64,000 nucleotides of DNA from Actinomycetes bacterium. GTDB lineage: Bacteria > Actinomycetota > Coriobacteriia > Coriobacteriales > UBA8131. Positions 57,301 to 63,706 of this stretch are shown piece by piece (position 1 is the stretch's first letter; each line of letters opens with the position of its first letter). Position numbers and translations under genes: made by a program. The DNA lies in NCBI GenBank assembly GCA_009787085.1, contig WRGR01000045.1:128075-192074 (forward strand), written 5' to 3'. The notes under the pieces were generated by a model. It did no database searches. It was given only the letters and a program-made list of their open reading frames with translations, and had not been told where the DNA came from.

Positions 57301-57974
57301 TTGGCAGCGACGGTCTTCAGCCCCAGCTCCGAGGCCAGTTCGCTGAGCTGGCCGTTGAGCTGCACTTGGCTGACGCTACTGGTTAGCTTAACCTCGCTTT
57401 CTTTGAGGTCGATCGAGCGGTTCAGCTCGTCGGGGGTAAAGACAATGCCTTGGTTTTGCAGTTCGATGTAAAAGTCGCCGGGTGCGAATATCTCAGCAAA
57501 ATCCGCTGCCCAACGCGCAGCTTCTGCCCGTTGTTGGGCGATCAGCTTCTGGGGGACAATCCCCATTACGCAGGCCGAGGAACATATCAGCCCGGCTGCA
57601 TACTCGCGCAAGGAGTCAAAGGTAACCCGAGGCTTATAATAAAAACCATCGACGGCGGCACGGGAAACCAGCTTGACCAAGTTCTGATAGCCTTGCACGT
57701 CCTTGGCCAGCAATATCAGGTGGTAGATCTCGGGTTTGCGGTCGCGGCGCAGCTCGTTGTCCGGTGTGAAATAAACTTCACATCCGAGAATCGGCTTGAC
57801 ACCTGCCTTCCGGCAAGCTTCGTCAAAAACCGGTATTCCATACATATAGCCGTGGTCGGTGAGGGCTACAGCCGGCATCTCCAGCTCGTTGGCCCGCTTC
57901 GCCATTTTGCCAACGTCAGTGGCGCCGTCCAACAAAGAGTACTGGCTGTGGTTATGCAGATGGACAAAGGCCAT
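54312..57974 (-). CDS. dnaE: DNA polymerase III alpha subunit DnaE
   Basis: DnaE is the replicative polymerase. The 1220-residue protein begins with the PHP domain (FVHLHNHSQYSLLDGATDVG, ALTDHGYMYG). The palm carries catalytic Asp residues in EMPDIDIDFDEEGRFEV near residue 415. Later come GVHASAVIICPDD, the fingers, a helix-hairpin-helix segment (GIKGVGEAAADAI near 855) and a C-terminal OB fold with tau-binding region. An acidic Ala/Glu stretch near 1030 is variable. It starts three bases after the TrpR-family gene. The stop TGA lies in a repeat-element end (GATTGATCGG). Confidence 0.97.
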   Translation of the reverse strand: MAFVHLHNHSQYSLLDGATDVGKMAKRANELEMPAVALTDHGYMYGIPVFDEACRKAGVKPILGCEVYFTPDNELRRDRKPEIYHLILLAKDVQGYQNLVKLVSRAAVDGFYYKPRVTFDSLREYAAGLICSSACVMGIVPQKLIAQQRAEAARWAADFAEIFAPGDFYIELQNQGIVFTPDELNRSIDLKESEVKLTSSVSQVQLNGQLSELASELGLKTVAANDLHYLLRSDAPTQDIMLCIGTASRFDDPNRMRFCNDQFYMKTEAEMRQAMAGFEEACDNTLEIAEKCGNNLISHAPVLPSVPLPPGETNESALRREAQAGLERLYGNPLPQEVKDLMEHEYSIICDTGFAGYFLVVQEFTKWAREHGIGVGPGRGSAAGSIVAYGLGITGLDPIANQLIFERFLTRERPEMPDIDIDFDEEGRFEVIEHLRQLYGERSIAHVINFNSLKAKQAIVDATRVFDYPIALGARISKMIPFDPKASLAAALERHSNEDENKRQRNPDLVRAYADEADTKRILDAALTLEGAIRGEGVHASAVIICPDDVDNHVPMKYDTKGGMLITQYDGSSNAELGLLKMDILGLRTLNVLMKARQYVKDNHGQDIDPETLPLSDKKVMDMLAKGDTAGVFQVESPGMTALIRSMNVSSYDDIVAAIAIYRPGPLNAGMTRDFVDCKVGKKPVTYYDQRLKPILESTYGTIVYQEQVMRISMLMSGFTAGESDLMRKAIGKKNIALMKEKESDWSDGSHETMQQHWLNGAERNGYDRKLAQKIWDDVERFAEYAFNKSHSAAYAILVVRTAWFKAYYPKEYMAAVLSSYVGRSERLAQYITACKQGNIAILSPDVNSSGREFTALPEGIRFGLAGIKGVGEAAADAIIAERQRGGIFTSLHDFIGRINNTLANKKTVDALVKSGAFDSTDYTRRQMMRFIEVDKCMETAARIHRERAEGQISLFAEADSSGSADFADLLPAPDNIEWDMRTLLAFEKEVLGMYVSGHPLDPYQQLLEENRDYPLSVFSQQAAGVADAEAGEEGVAEGDAAAALGTEYKSIPQGTLITLAGMLTKVSLMVSRKGERMAKFTLEDMDGSIDAIVFPTYFREIGGLLEDERVLSLRGRYESTDRGAQFLVNSALPLSLGRGGDAPMMLELHLRSEAFNQKVSDELARLMRSYPGRDASVLLISHVDGAKTRIQLPLTVDARSEELRIGLAVICGDDAVVCD

Positions 57975-57976
57975 GA

Positions 57977-58270
57977 CTACTCGCTGGCCTCCCCCAGCAC
58001 CAACCGATAGCCACCACTGCCTTGGACAAGGCAGCGTGAAACTCTGGCGATGGTGGTTGTGGAGACGCCGGTGACCCTTTGGATTTCCAAATAGGAGCCG
58101 CCCTCGGCCAACATGGCAGCAATCGACAGGCGCTGGGCCATTTCGTCGATTTCCCGGTCAGTACACAAATCGCCCATCAGCTGCGCCACATCTTCCGGTG
58201 TTTGCAGTTGGGCGAAAGCGGCATAGAGTTGCTCTAGGTGCTCGGCTACTCTTCTTGGTATATACGCCAT
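57977..58270 (-). CDS. TrpR/YerC family transcriptional regulator, candidate histidine repressor
   Basis: This 97-residue protein belongs to the Trp-repressor-like YerC/YecD family: an all-helical dimer with an HTH. The helix-turn-helix lies near residues 60-80 (GSYLEIQRVTGVSTTTIARV), preceded by CTDREIDEMAQRLSIAAMLA. Members called HisR repress histidine biosynthesis genes in Firmicutes. Here the gene sits only dnaE away from the his operon, on the same strand, and a palindrome lies in the his promoter, so it is a candidate local repressor (inference). GAGAGGAG precedes the ATG. It is coupled to dnaE. Confidence 0.85.
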   Translation of the reverse strand: MAYIPRRVAEHLEQLYAAFAQLQTPEDVAQLMGDLCTDREIDEMAQRLSIAAMLAEGGSYLEIQRVTGVSTTTIARVSRCLVQGSGGYRLVLGEASE

Positions 58271-58335
58271 AATGCTCCTCTCAACAAGACGACTGAGAAA
58301 TTACGCCACGTATGGCCAAACTCAAGCATCGGGCA

Positions 58336-58354
58336 TGTCAACCGGCACTGCCCT
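58336..58354. repeat. End-like remnant of the palindromic element
   Basis: GTCAACCGGCACTGCCCTG resembles the end GTTGACCGGCACTTCCCTAG of the reference copy. It lies between ilvE and the TrpR-family gene. Confidence 0.4.
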
Positions 58355-58364
58355 GCCCGCTGAC

Positions 58365-59282
58365 CTACACCCAAGTTAGCCAGTTGCCGTACTCGGCAGA
58401 CCTGCCCTTCGCGGCATCGAAGAGCTTGGCTTGCAAGGCCAAGGTAACAGGACCAGGCAGACCAATAGAGCGTCTGTCCACCGAGCTGATCGGTGTCAGC
58501 TCGGCCGCAGTGCCGGTAAAGAAGACCTCGTCAGCAATGTAGAGGTCAGTGCGCACCAAGGAACGCTCTAGCACCGTATACCCCAAGTCCCTAGCAATGG
58601 TGATCACCGAGTCACGGGTCAGGCCCTCCAAAATACCGTCAGACAGCGGCGGGGTGCTTATCAGGCCGTCACGGACGGTAAAGATATTCTCACCAGAGCC
58701 CTCGGCCACAAGGCCGCCCTCATTGAGCAGGATCGCCTCGCCGAAGCCGTTGCCGACGGCCTCGATGTTGGCCAAGCCGCTGTTCAAATAACCGGCAGAC
58801 GACTTGACCGCGCCGGGTGTGGAATTAGCGCTGCGCTGCCGCCACGAGCTGATCTGGACGCTGATGCCCTCCTTCAGGGCAGTGTCGCCGAGGTAGTCGC
58901 CCCATGGCCAAACGGCAATAACCACGTCCACCGGGGCGGCCGAGGGGTTAACGCCCACCGCGCCATAGCCACGATAGGCTAGCGGCCGGATGTAGCACTC
59001 TTCCAGCTTGTTCACCCGAATAGTCTGCAAAGATGCCTCAACCAGCTCATCGACACTATAAGGGATGTCCATCATGATGATCTTCGCTGAGCGGTGGAAA
59101 CGCTCCATATGCTCGCGCAGCCGGAACACCGCCGAGCCCCTATCGTTTTTATAGCAGCGAATGCCCTCAAAAACCGCCGTTCCATAGTGCAGCGCATGGG
59201 TGAGCACATGTGTTGTGGCCTCAGCCCAAGGGATCAGGGCACCGTTCTTCCAGATCTGGTCGACTTCAGCGATAGCAGCCAT
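58365..59282 (-). CDS. ilvE: Branched-chain amino acid aminotransferase IlvE
   Basis: IlvE is a fold type IV PLP enzyme that interconverts branched-chain amino and keto acids. Motifs: FEGIRCYKNDRGSAVFRLRE, RPLAYRGYGAVGVNPS, VKSSAGYLNSGLANIEA (with the cofactor lysine), EGSGENIFTVRDG and DEVFFTGTAAELTPI. The start at 59282 (MAAIAEVDQIWKNG) follows AAGGAGAGGAAG and gives 305 residues; the open frame begins 20 codons earlier without a site. No other branched-chain genes are nearby. Confidence 0.96.
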   Translation of the reverse strand: MAAIAEVDQIWKNGALIPWAEATTHVLTHALHYGTAVFEGIRCYKNDRGSAVFRLREHMERFHRSAKIIMMDIPYSVDELVEASLQTIRVNKLEECYIRPLAYRGYGAVGVNPSAAPVDVVIAVWPWGDYLGDTALKEGISVQISSWRQRSANSTPGAVKSSAGYLNSGLANIEAVGNGFGEAILLNEGGLVAEGSGENIFTVRDGLISTPPLSDGILEGLTRDSVITIARDLGYTVLERSLVRTDLYIADEVFFTGTAAELTPISSVDRRSIGLPGPVTLALQAKLFDAAKGRSAEYGNWLTWV

Positions 59283-59396
59283 TCCGAGCTTCCTCTCCTT
59301 CGTTTGTCTTTTGACGTGTTCTGATGCCGAAAACCGGCACACGCCTACGGCTTCAAAAAGCCTTTAAAGGGTTTATGTTGAACAAACAATGTAACA

Positions 59397-60368
59397 CTAA
59401 TCGTCACCGCTGTGGGTGCTGACAGCAGAGGCGTCATCTGCCGCCGGTTTGCCAACAGTAGGCGCGTCACCTGCTGCCGGTTTGCCAACAGTAGGCGCGT
59501 CACCTGCTGCCGGTTTGCCAACAGTAGGTGCCGCCACTCCTGACGGCAAGCTGAATCCCAAGCCCAGCTGCGGGGCACGGCGCTTCAGGGCCACCAACAA
59601 GAAAACCGCACCAATAACGATCATCGGCAAGGTCAGCGTCATCCCCATCGTCACCCAATTGGTGCCAAAAAGGTAGCCAATCTGAACATCCGGCTGACGA
59701 ACGAACTCCACCGCAATCCGACAAATGCCATAACCGATCATGAAGATGCCGAAATAGCTGCCACGGGGCAAAGGAGGACGGCGCCGGGAGAAGCAGAAGA
59801 GGACGATGAACAACAACACCCCTTCCAGCAACGCTTCGTAGAGCTGCGTAGGGTGACGCGGCTCCGGTCCGCCGTCGGCAAAGACGACCCCCCAAGGCAA
59901 CGAGGTGGGGGCGCCCCACAGCTCGCCGTTGACGAAGTTGGCGCAGCGCACCATGAAAATGGCCAACGGCACGCTGATGGAGACTAGGTCGCCTAGGCTC
60001 ATAATCGGCATTTTCAGTATCTTGGCAGTAATCATCAAACCTACTGCCAAGCCAATCAGGCCGCCATGAAAAGACATGCCGCCCTCAGAAAGGGCGAGTA
60101 TCTTGTCTGGATGGGCAAAATAGAAGCCATTGCCGTAAATCAGAACGTATCCCAAGCGAGCACCGACAACCACCCCGATCATGCAGGCAATGGCCAGCGT
60201 CAGCAAGGCATCGACACTGAACTTCAGCTGCCAGTGCTTTGCTAAGCGCAGCAGCACAACTGCGGCCAAGATAAGGCCGATAATATAACTCAGCCCGTAC
60301 CAATGCACTTGGACAGGGCCGATCGAAAAGGCTATCGGGCTCAAACTGTGGTAGATATCGTTAAGCAT
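59397..60368 (-). CDS. lgt: Prolipoprotein diacylglyceryl transferase Lgt with repeat tail
   Basis: Lgt adds diacylglycerol to the lipobox cysteine of prolipoproteins at the membrane. Seven membrane helices and the family motifs are present: VHWYGLSYIIGLILAA, YVLIYGNGFYF, GGMSFHGGLIGL with the catalytic His, and the signature FMVRCANFVNGELWGAPT. HPTQLYEALLEG follows. The last 45 residues form a hydrophilic tail with three copies of APTVGKPAAGD from a 33-bp repeat. The ATG follows CCGGAG. It serves the lipoproteins seen here (foldase, DUF3465). Confidence 0.96.
   Translation of the reverse strand: MLNDIYHSLSPIAFSIGPVQVHWYGLSYIIGLILAAVVLLRLAKHWQLKFSVDALLTLAIACMIGVVVGARLGYVLIYGNGFYFAHPDKILALSEGGMSFHGGLIGLAVGLMITAKILKMPIMSLGDLVSISVPLAIFMVRCANFVNGELWGAPTSLPWGVVFADGGPEPRHPTQLYEALLEGVLLFIVLFCFSRRRPPLPRGSYFGIFMIGYGICRIAVEFVRQPDVQIGYLFGTNWVTMGMTLTLPMIVIGAVFLLVALKRRAPQLGLGFSLPSGVAAPTVGKPAAGDAPTVGKPAAGDAPTVGKPAADDASAVSTHSGDD
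59428..59526. repeat. Three-copy 33-bp repeat in lgt
   Basis: Three copies of a unit containing GTCACCTGCTGCCGGTTTGC lie at 59428, 59461 and 59494; the second and third are identical. They encode the 11-residue repeat in the Lgt tail. Copy number can change without frameshift. Confidence 0.93.
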
Positions 60369-60412
60369 CGGCTTCTCCGGAGGTTAAAGGATGGTGACAG
60401 TACGCACAGGGT

Positions 60413-60457
60413 GGCTGATACTGCTGACACTGATACGGCTGATACGGCTGATACGGC
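60413..60457. repeat. 9-bp tandem repeat between lgt and the Cys-rich gene
   Basis: TGATACGGC occurs three times without gap (60431-60457), preceded by two degenerate units (GCTGATACT, GCTGACACT). The last copy touches the stop codon of the Cys-rich gene. Confidence 0.8.
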
Positions 60458-60744
60458 TAACTCGACACCCTGCGCGGGCCGTGCTCGATGAAAAAGCCGC
60501 AGTACCAGCAACTCTCCTTGACTGCAACAGAGCGGTCCCGAGAAACATCCAACAAATCCAAGCCCCGCGCCTGACAATGCTCGGGGCGAGAACACTGCGC
60601 GTAATTACAGTCCAAAGGGCATAGCCCATCAGTAGAAGCGGTCGCATGCGGACAACGCGACCACATCTCCTCGTCACAGCCACGCTGGCTCCAGCAGGCA
60701 GACACTGCGTTTCTGGATGCTGAGCCAGCCGCCATCAGAGTCAT
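60457..60744 (-). CDS. Small cysteine-rich protein, unknown function
   Basis: The 95-residue product holds ten cysteines, mostly in the last 70 residues: CPLDCNYAQCSRPEHCQARG and SCWYCGFFIEHGPRR. Their spacing (CxxxC, CxxxxxC, CxxC) suits Zn or Fe-S binding, and the C-terminal CWYCGFFIEHG looks conserved rather than random. I do not recognise the family. It starts just after the NifU-like gene, so an Fe-S link is plausible. The first start has a poor binding site; an ATG at 60666 (MWSRCPHATA) would keep nearly all cysteines. Confidence 0.55.
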   Translation of the reverse strand: MTLMAAGSASRNAVSACWSQRGCDEEMWSRCPHATASTDGLCPLDCNYAQCSRPEHCQARGLDLLDVSRDRSVAVKESCWYCGFFIEHGPRRVSS

Positions 60745-60745
60745 T

Positions 60746-60976
60746 TTAGAGGCCCGGGACTACCCTGGTAACCCCCGGAACGCGCTCCTTGAGGATCCTC
60801 TCCACGCTATTTGCCAGTGTCAACTGGCTCATGGGGCAGCCTTTACAGGCACCCTGCAACTCGACCTCCACAGTTCCGTCCTCGCCGATTTGTATCAGCC
60901 TAACATCGCCACCGTCAGCCTGCAATTGCGGGCGGATCAAGTCCAAGACCTGTTGTACCTCGTTACTGTCGATCAT
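60746..60976 (-). CDS. NifU-like C-terminal domain protein, Fe-S scaffold
   Basis: This 76-residue protein is a stand-alone NifU C-terminal domain. It carries LIRPQLQADGGDVRLIQIGE and the cluster-binding CKGCPMSQLTLANSVERIL (CxxC). Such proteins carry and deliver [4Fe-4S] clusters, which the window's NrdG, IspG and LarE would need. GAGGTGAGAG precedes the ATG. It shares a strand with the Cys-rich gene and lgt and probably starts that operon. Confidence 0.92.
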   Translation of the reverse strand: MIDSNEVQQVLDLIRPQLQADGGDVRLIQIGEDGTVEVELQGACKGCPMSQLTLANSVERILKERVPGVTRVVPGL

Positions 60977-60994
60977 CTCTCACCTCACACTCTG

Positions 60995-61039
60995 AGGGCA
61001 CGCAGCTTACGTGCCCGACAATTTATTCGTGCTAGTATA
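60995..61039 (-). promoter_or_regulatory. Promoter and leader hairpin of the NifU-like gene
   Basis: TATACT on the minus strand (61034-61039) is a -10 candidate. GGGCACGCAGCTTACGTGCCC (arms GGGCACG/CGTGCCC, 60995-61015) forms a seven-pair hairpin in the leader just before the binding site. Confidence 0.4.
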
Positions 61040-61193
61040 GCGCAGTGGGCAACACCTCGCACTCACCGGCAATGTGGTACCATTGGTGCTTAGGGTTGCA
61101 AAGGGGGTACCGAGCGCTCGCGCTAAGCCGTCGGATACGCAGTGTTTGGCCTGCTAGCGTTCACCGGTGCCGCCTTGTAGTGACACGGAGAGA

Positions 61194-61230
61194 CTCGATT
61201 AATCGGCATTCCCCTAGGGAGACGCCGATT
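61194..61230. repeat. Two palindromic element ends joined head to head
   Basis: TCGATTAATCGGCATTCCC and CTAGGGAGACGCCGATTTG meet at a shared CTAG (61214-61217). No hairpin core is present on either side. The right end abuts the glycosyltransferase start. Confidence 0.7.
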
Positions 61231-62336
61231 TGCCTGAATGCGAGAACACTTTGGGAGAAGAACGCGCACCAGTTATCACCATTTTAGTGCCCGTCTATAA
61301 TGTTCAGCAATATCTGCGGGAGTGCCTCGACTCCTTGCTGGCTCAGACCTTTGCTGACTTTGAGGTAATCTGTATCAATGACGGCTCGACTGACAGCTCG
61401 CGCCAGATTATCGGCGAATACCTGCTTAAAGACCCCCGCTTTCAAGTCATCGACAAGGAGAACTCCGGCTACGGAGCCTCGATGAACGTTGGCTTGGCGG
61501 CGGCAAGGGGTGAATACCTCGGCATTCTGGAGTCCGACGACTTCATTGACCCTGAAACCATAGAAACCCTCTACCAAGCCGCCCGCCACTACGATGCCCA
61601 AGTGGTCAAGGCCAACTGCTGGTTTTACTGGTCGCAGCCCAGCAAAAAGGACGAACTGTTCTGGCTGGTGCCTGAAGACCAAGTAAATCGACTGGTCAAC
61701 ACACAAAAGGAACATGATATCTTCTACCTCAAGCCCTCCATTTGGTCGGCGCTGTACAAGCGCGACTTCTTAGCGGAAAACGATGTTCGTTTCTTGGAAA
61801 CACCAGGGGCTTCTTTCCAAGACTCCGGTTTCAACTTCCGGGTTTGGGCCTCATCTGAGCGTACGGTGTTCTTAAGGGAGGCCTTCCTGCATTACCGCCA
61901 AGACAACGAGGGCTCGTCGGTGAACTCTGCGACCAAAGCTTTCTGTGTCTGCGATGAATATGACGGCATGGAGCGCTACTTATCCCAGCGCCCAGCACTA
62001 GAACCCAAACTGCGTCCGGTAATGGCCAAAATGCGCTTCGACTCCTACATGTGGAACTACGAGCGCCTGTCTGCGGAGTTGCAGATGCCTTTCTTAGAAC
62101 GCTTCCGGGCAGATTTCCTAGCTGAACAAACGACCGGCAACATCAATTTGGAGCTTTTTGAGCCTTGGAAGGTATCCGAGCTGAAAACCATCATCAAGTC
62201 TCCACAACGCTTCCACGCTGAGCGCTTAGCTGCCAACTACTCAACCCCGCTGGGCAAAGCCGCCCATTATTTCCGCCTCGGCGGCCTGCCGCTGCTCTGG
62301 CAGCTCACCAAGAGCAAGATCCTACGCCGCCACTAA
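61230..62336 (+). CDS. Family 2 glycosyltransferase
   Basis: This cytosolic GT-A enzyme (368 residues) begins PVITILVPVYNVQQYLRECL, then ICINDGSTDSS, ENSGYGASMNVGLAAARGEY, and the metal-binding LESDDFIDPETI. The C-terminal half (about 150-368) resembles WcaA/EpsJ-type glycosyltransferases. The chosen start is a TTG 8 bases after AGGGAG, which belongs to a repeat-element end. A TTG 21 bases later (LGEERAPVITIL) is the alternative. It is followed 13 bp later by a second family 2 enzyme. Confidence 0.88.
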   Translation: MPECENTLGEERAPVITILVPVYNVQQYLRECLDSLLAQTFADFEVICINDGSTDSSRQIIGEYLLKDPRFQVIDKENSGYGASMNVGLAAARGEYLGILESDDFIDPETIETLYQAARHYDAQVVKANCWFYWSQPSKKDELFWLVPEDQVNRLVNTQKEHDIFYLKPSIWSALYKRDFLAENDVRFLETPGASFQDSGFNFRVWASSERTVFLREAFLHYRQDNEGSSVNSATKAFCVCDEYDGMERYLSQRPALEPKLRPVMAKMRFDSYMWNYERLSAELQMPFLERFRADFLAEQTTGNINLELFEPWKVSELKTIIKSPQRFHAERLAANYSTPLGKAAHYFRLGGLPLLWQLTKSKILRRH

Positions 62337-62349
62337 GGAGCCTACGACC

Positions 62350-63603
62350 ATGAGCGAACCACACGCAGTGCAAAGCTTTGGAGCCGCCGCAGACCCAGCC
62401 AGCACTAAGATGGACGGGGTTCCTGTGATCGGGACAGCTGCATACATACCCGAAACAGCCCGAACAACAATGCCGGAAGCTGACGCACTAACGGGGCACG
62501 TCCCAGCAATCTCTTTGATCGTTCCGGTTTATCAGACCGAAGACTACCTTGACGAGTGCCTCCAGTCCATCGCTTCTCAGAGTTTTACCGACCTGGAGAT
62601 AGTCTGCGTCAACGACGGCTCGACTGACGGCTCGCGAGCGATCCTTGAGCGTTGGGCAGCCACTGAACCACGCCTCCGCATCATCGACAAAGCCAACGGC
62701 GGCCTCAGCAGCGCTCGCAATGCCGGCATCGCGGCGGCCCGGGGTCTGCTGCTGATGTTCGTAGACAGCGACGACCGCATTCTGGCCGATACCTGTGAAA
62801 AGGTACAGGCCGCCTTCGCGGCGCACCAAGCCGACATCGTCACTTTCGGGGCCTGGGCGTTGCCTCGCGAGGACAGCTATCCTTGGCTGGAACGGGTGCT
62901 CAGCCCAAACAACGCAGTCTACCACGGCTTTTCTCCTGATATCCTGTTCCGGGAAGCCTCTCGGCCGTTCTCTTGGCGCACTGCGGTGAGCAGTGCCTTT
63001 TTGCGCTGCAGCAGCCTGACCTTCGACGAGCAGGTGGCCTTCGGAGAAGACCAGGTTTTCCACTTCATGGCCTACCCGCAGTCTGAGTGTACGGTGTTTA
63101 TTGCCGACCGGCTCTACGAGTACCGCGTCAGGCGGCCAGGATCGCTGATGAGCTGCCACCGTGAGGGCAATGCCCGCCGCTTCCACGAACACCAAAACAT
63201 CGCCCGCATCATCCTGCACGGCTGGCAGCAACGTGGTTGGCTGGCATCCTGGCCGGGCCCGATGCTGAACTGGGTGTTGGATTTCATGATCTATGACATC
63301 CACAACCAACACGGCGAGCTGCGCGACGGGCTGTTGCGTGGTCTGCGCGATGTGCTGGCACCCTTCTTGGTCGGCATCGACCTAGAGAAGATCGGCCTCG
63401 GCCGTGCCAGCCTCTCCATCTACCGCAGCATCATGGGCATCCGCCGCAGCGGCCACGTCGAGGATGCCGACCCGGAACGGCCGCCCACATTAAGCAGCCT
63501 GCAGATGAACCTCTACTACGTAGAGCAGCATGGCTTCTGGGATGCGCTGAAGGGCTTTTGTGGTCGCTGGTGGCGACGAATCCGCGAACACTTACACCGT
63601 TGA
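62350..63603 (+). CDS. Family 2 glycosyltransferase
   Basis: The 417-residue protein has a 50-residue hydrophilic N-terminal extension, then ISLIVPVYQTEDYLDECLQS, VCVNDGSTDGSRAI, KANGGLSSARNAGIAAARGL and the DxD-like MFVDSDDRI. The second half is helical, with a basic end (GRWWRRIREHLHR) that may touch the membrane. AAGGAG lies 10 bases before the ATG. It resembles its neighbour only in the catalytic half, so the two probably add different sugars to the same surface glycan. Confidence 0.88.
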   Translation: MSEPHAVQSFGAAADPASTKMDGVPVIGTAAYIPETARTTMPEADALTGHVPAISLIVPVYQTEDYLDECLQSIASQSFTDLEIVCVNDGSTDGSRAILERWAATEPRLRIIDKANGGLSSARNAGIAAARGLLLMFVDSDDRILADTCEKVQAAFAAHQADIVTFGAWALPREDSYPWLERVLSPNNAVYHGFSPDILFREASRPFSWRTAVSSAFLRCSSLTFDEQVAFGEDQVFHFMAYPQSECTVFIADRLYEYRVRRPGSLMSCHREGNARRFHEHQNIARIILHGWQQRGWLASWPGPMLNWVLDFMIYDIHNQHGELRDGLLRGLRDVLAPFLVGIDLEKIGLGRASLSIYRSIMGIRRSGHVEDADPERPPTLSSLQMNLYYVEQHGFWDALKGFCGRWWRRIREHLHR

Positions 63604-63636
63604 TCAGCGCCTCAGCGGTGTAAGTGCCGTCAGTGC

Positions 63637-63706
63637 CTAGGAAGATGCCGATTAATTCACAAACTACAGTCATTGCCGGCTCGGCCGGCAATCTTCCCAA
63701 ACCACC
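63637..63706. repeat. Left half of a type A palindromic element
   Basis: CTAGGAAGATGCCGATTAAT begins the copy, followed by the hairpin GTCATTGCCGGCTC...GGCCGGCAATCTTCCC. It follows the second glycosyltransferase gene. Confidence 0.75.

Noticed and set aside
56157-57386. Plus-strand open frame (409 codons) antisense to dnaE
   Set aside because: It overlaps conserved polymerase motifs on the other strand and matches no family.
59428-59526. CRISPR array
   Set aside because: The 33-bp units are directly adjacent with no spacers and lie inside the lgt reading frame.
60995-61229. Small gene between the NifU-like gene and the glycosyltransferase
   Set aside because: Short frames exist, but none has a binding site or protein-like composition; the stretch holds a promoter, a hairpin and repeat ends.
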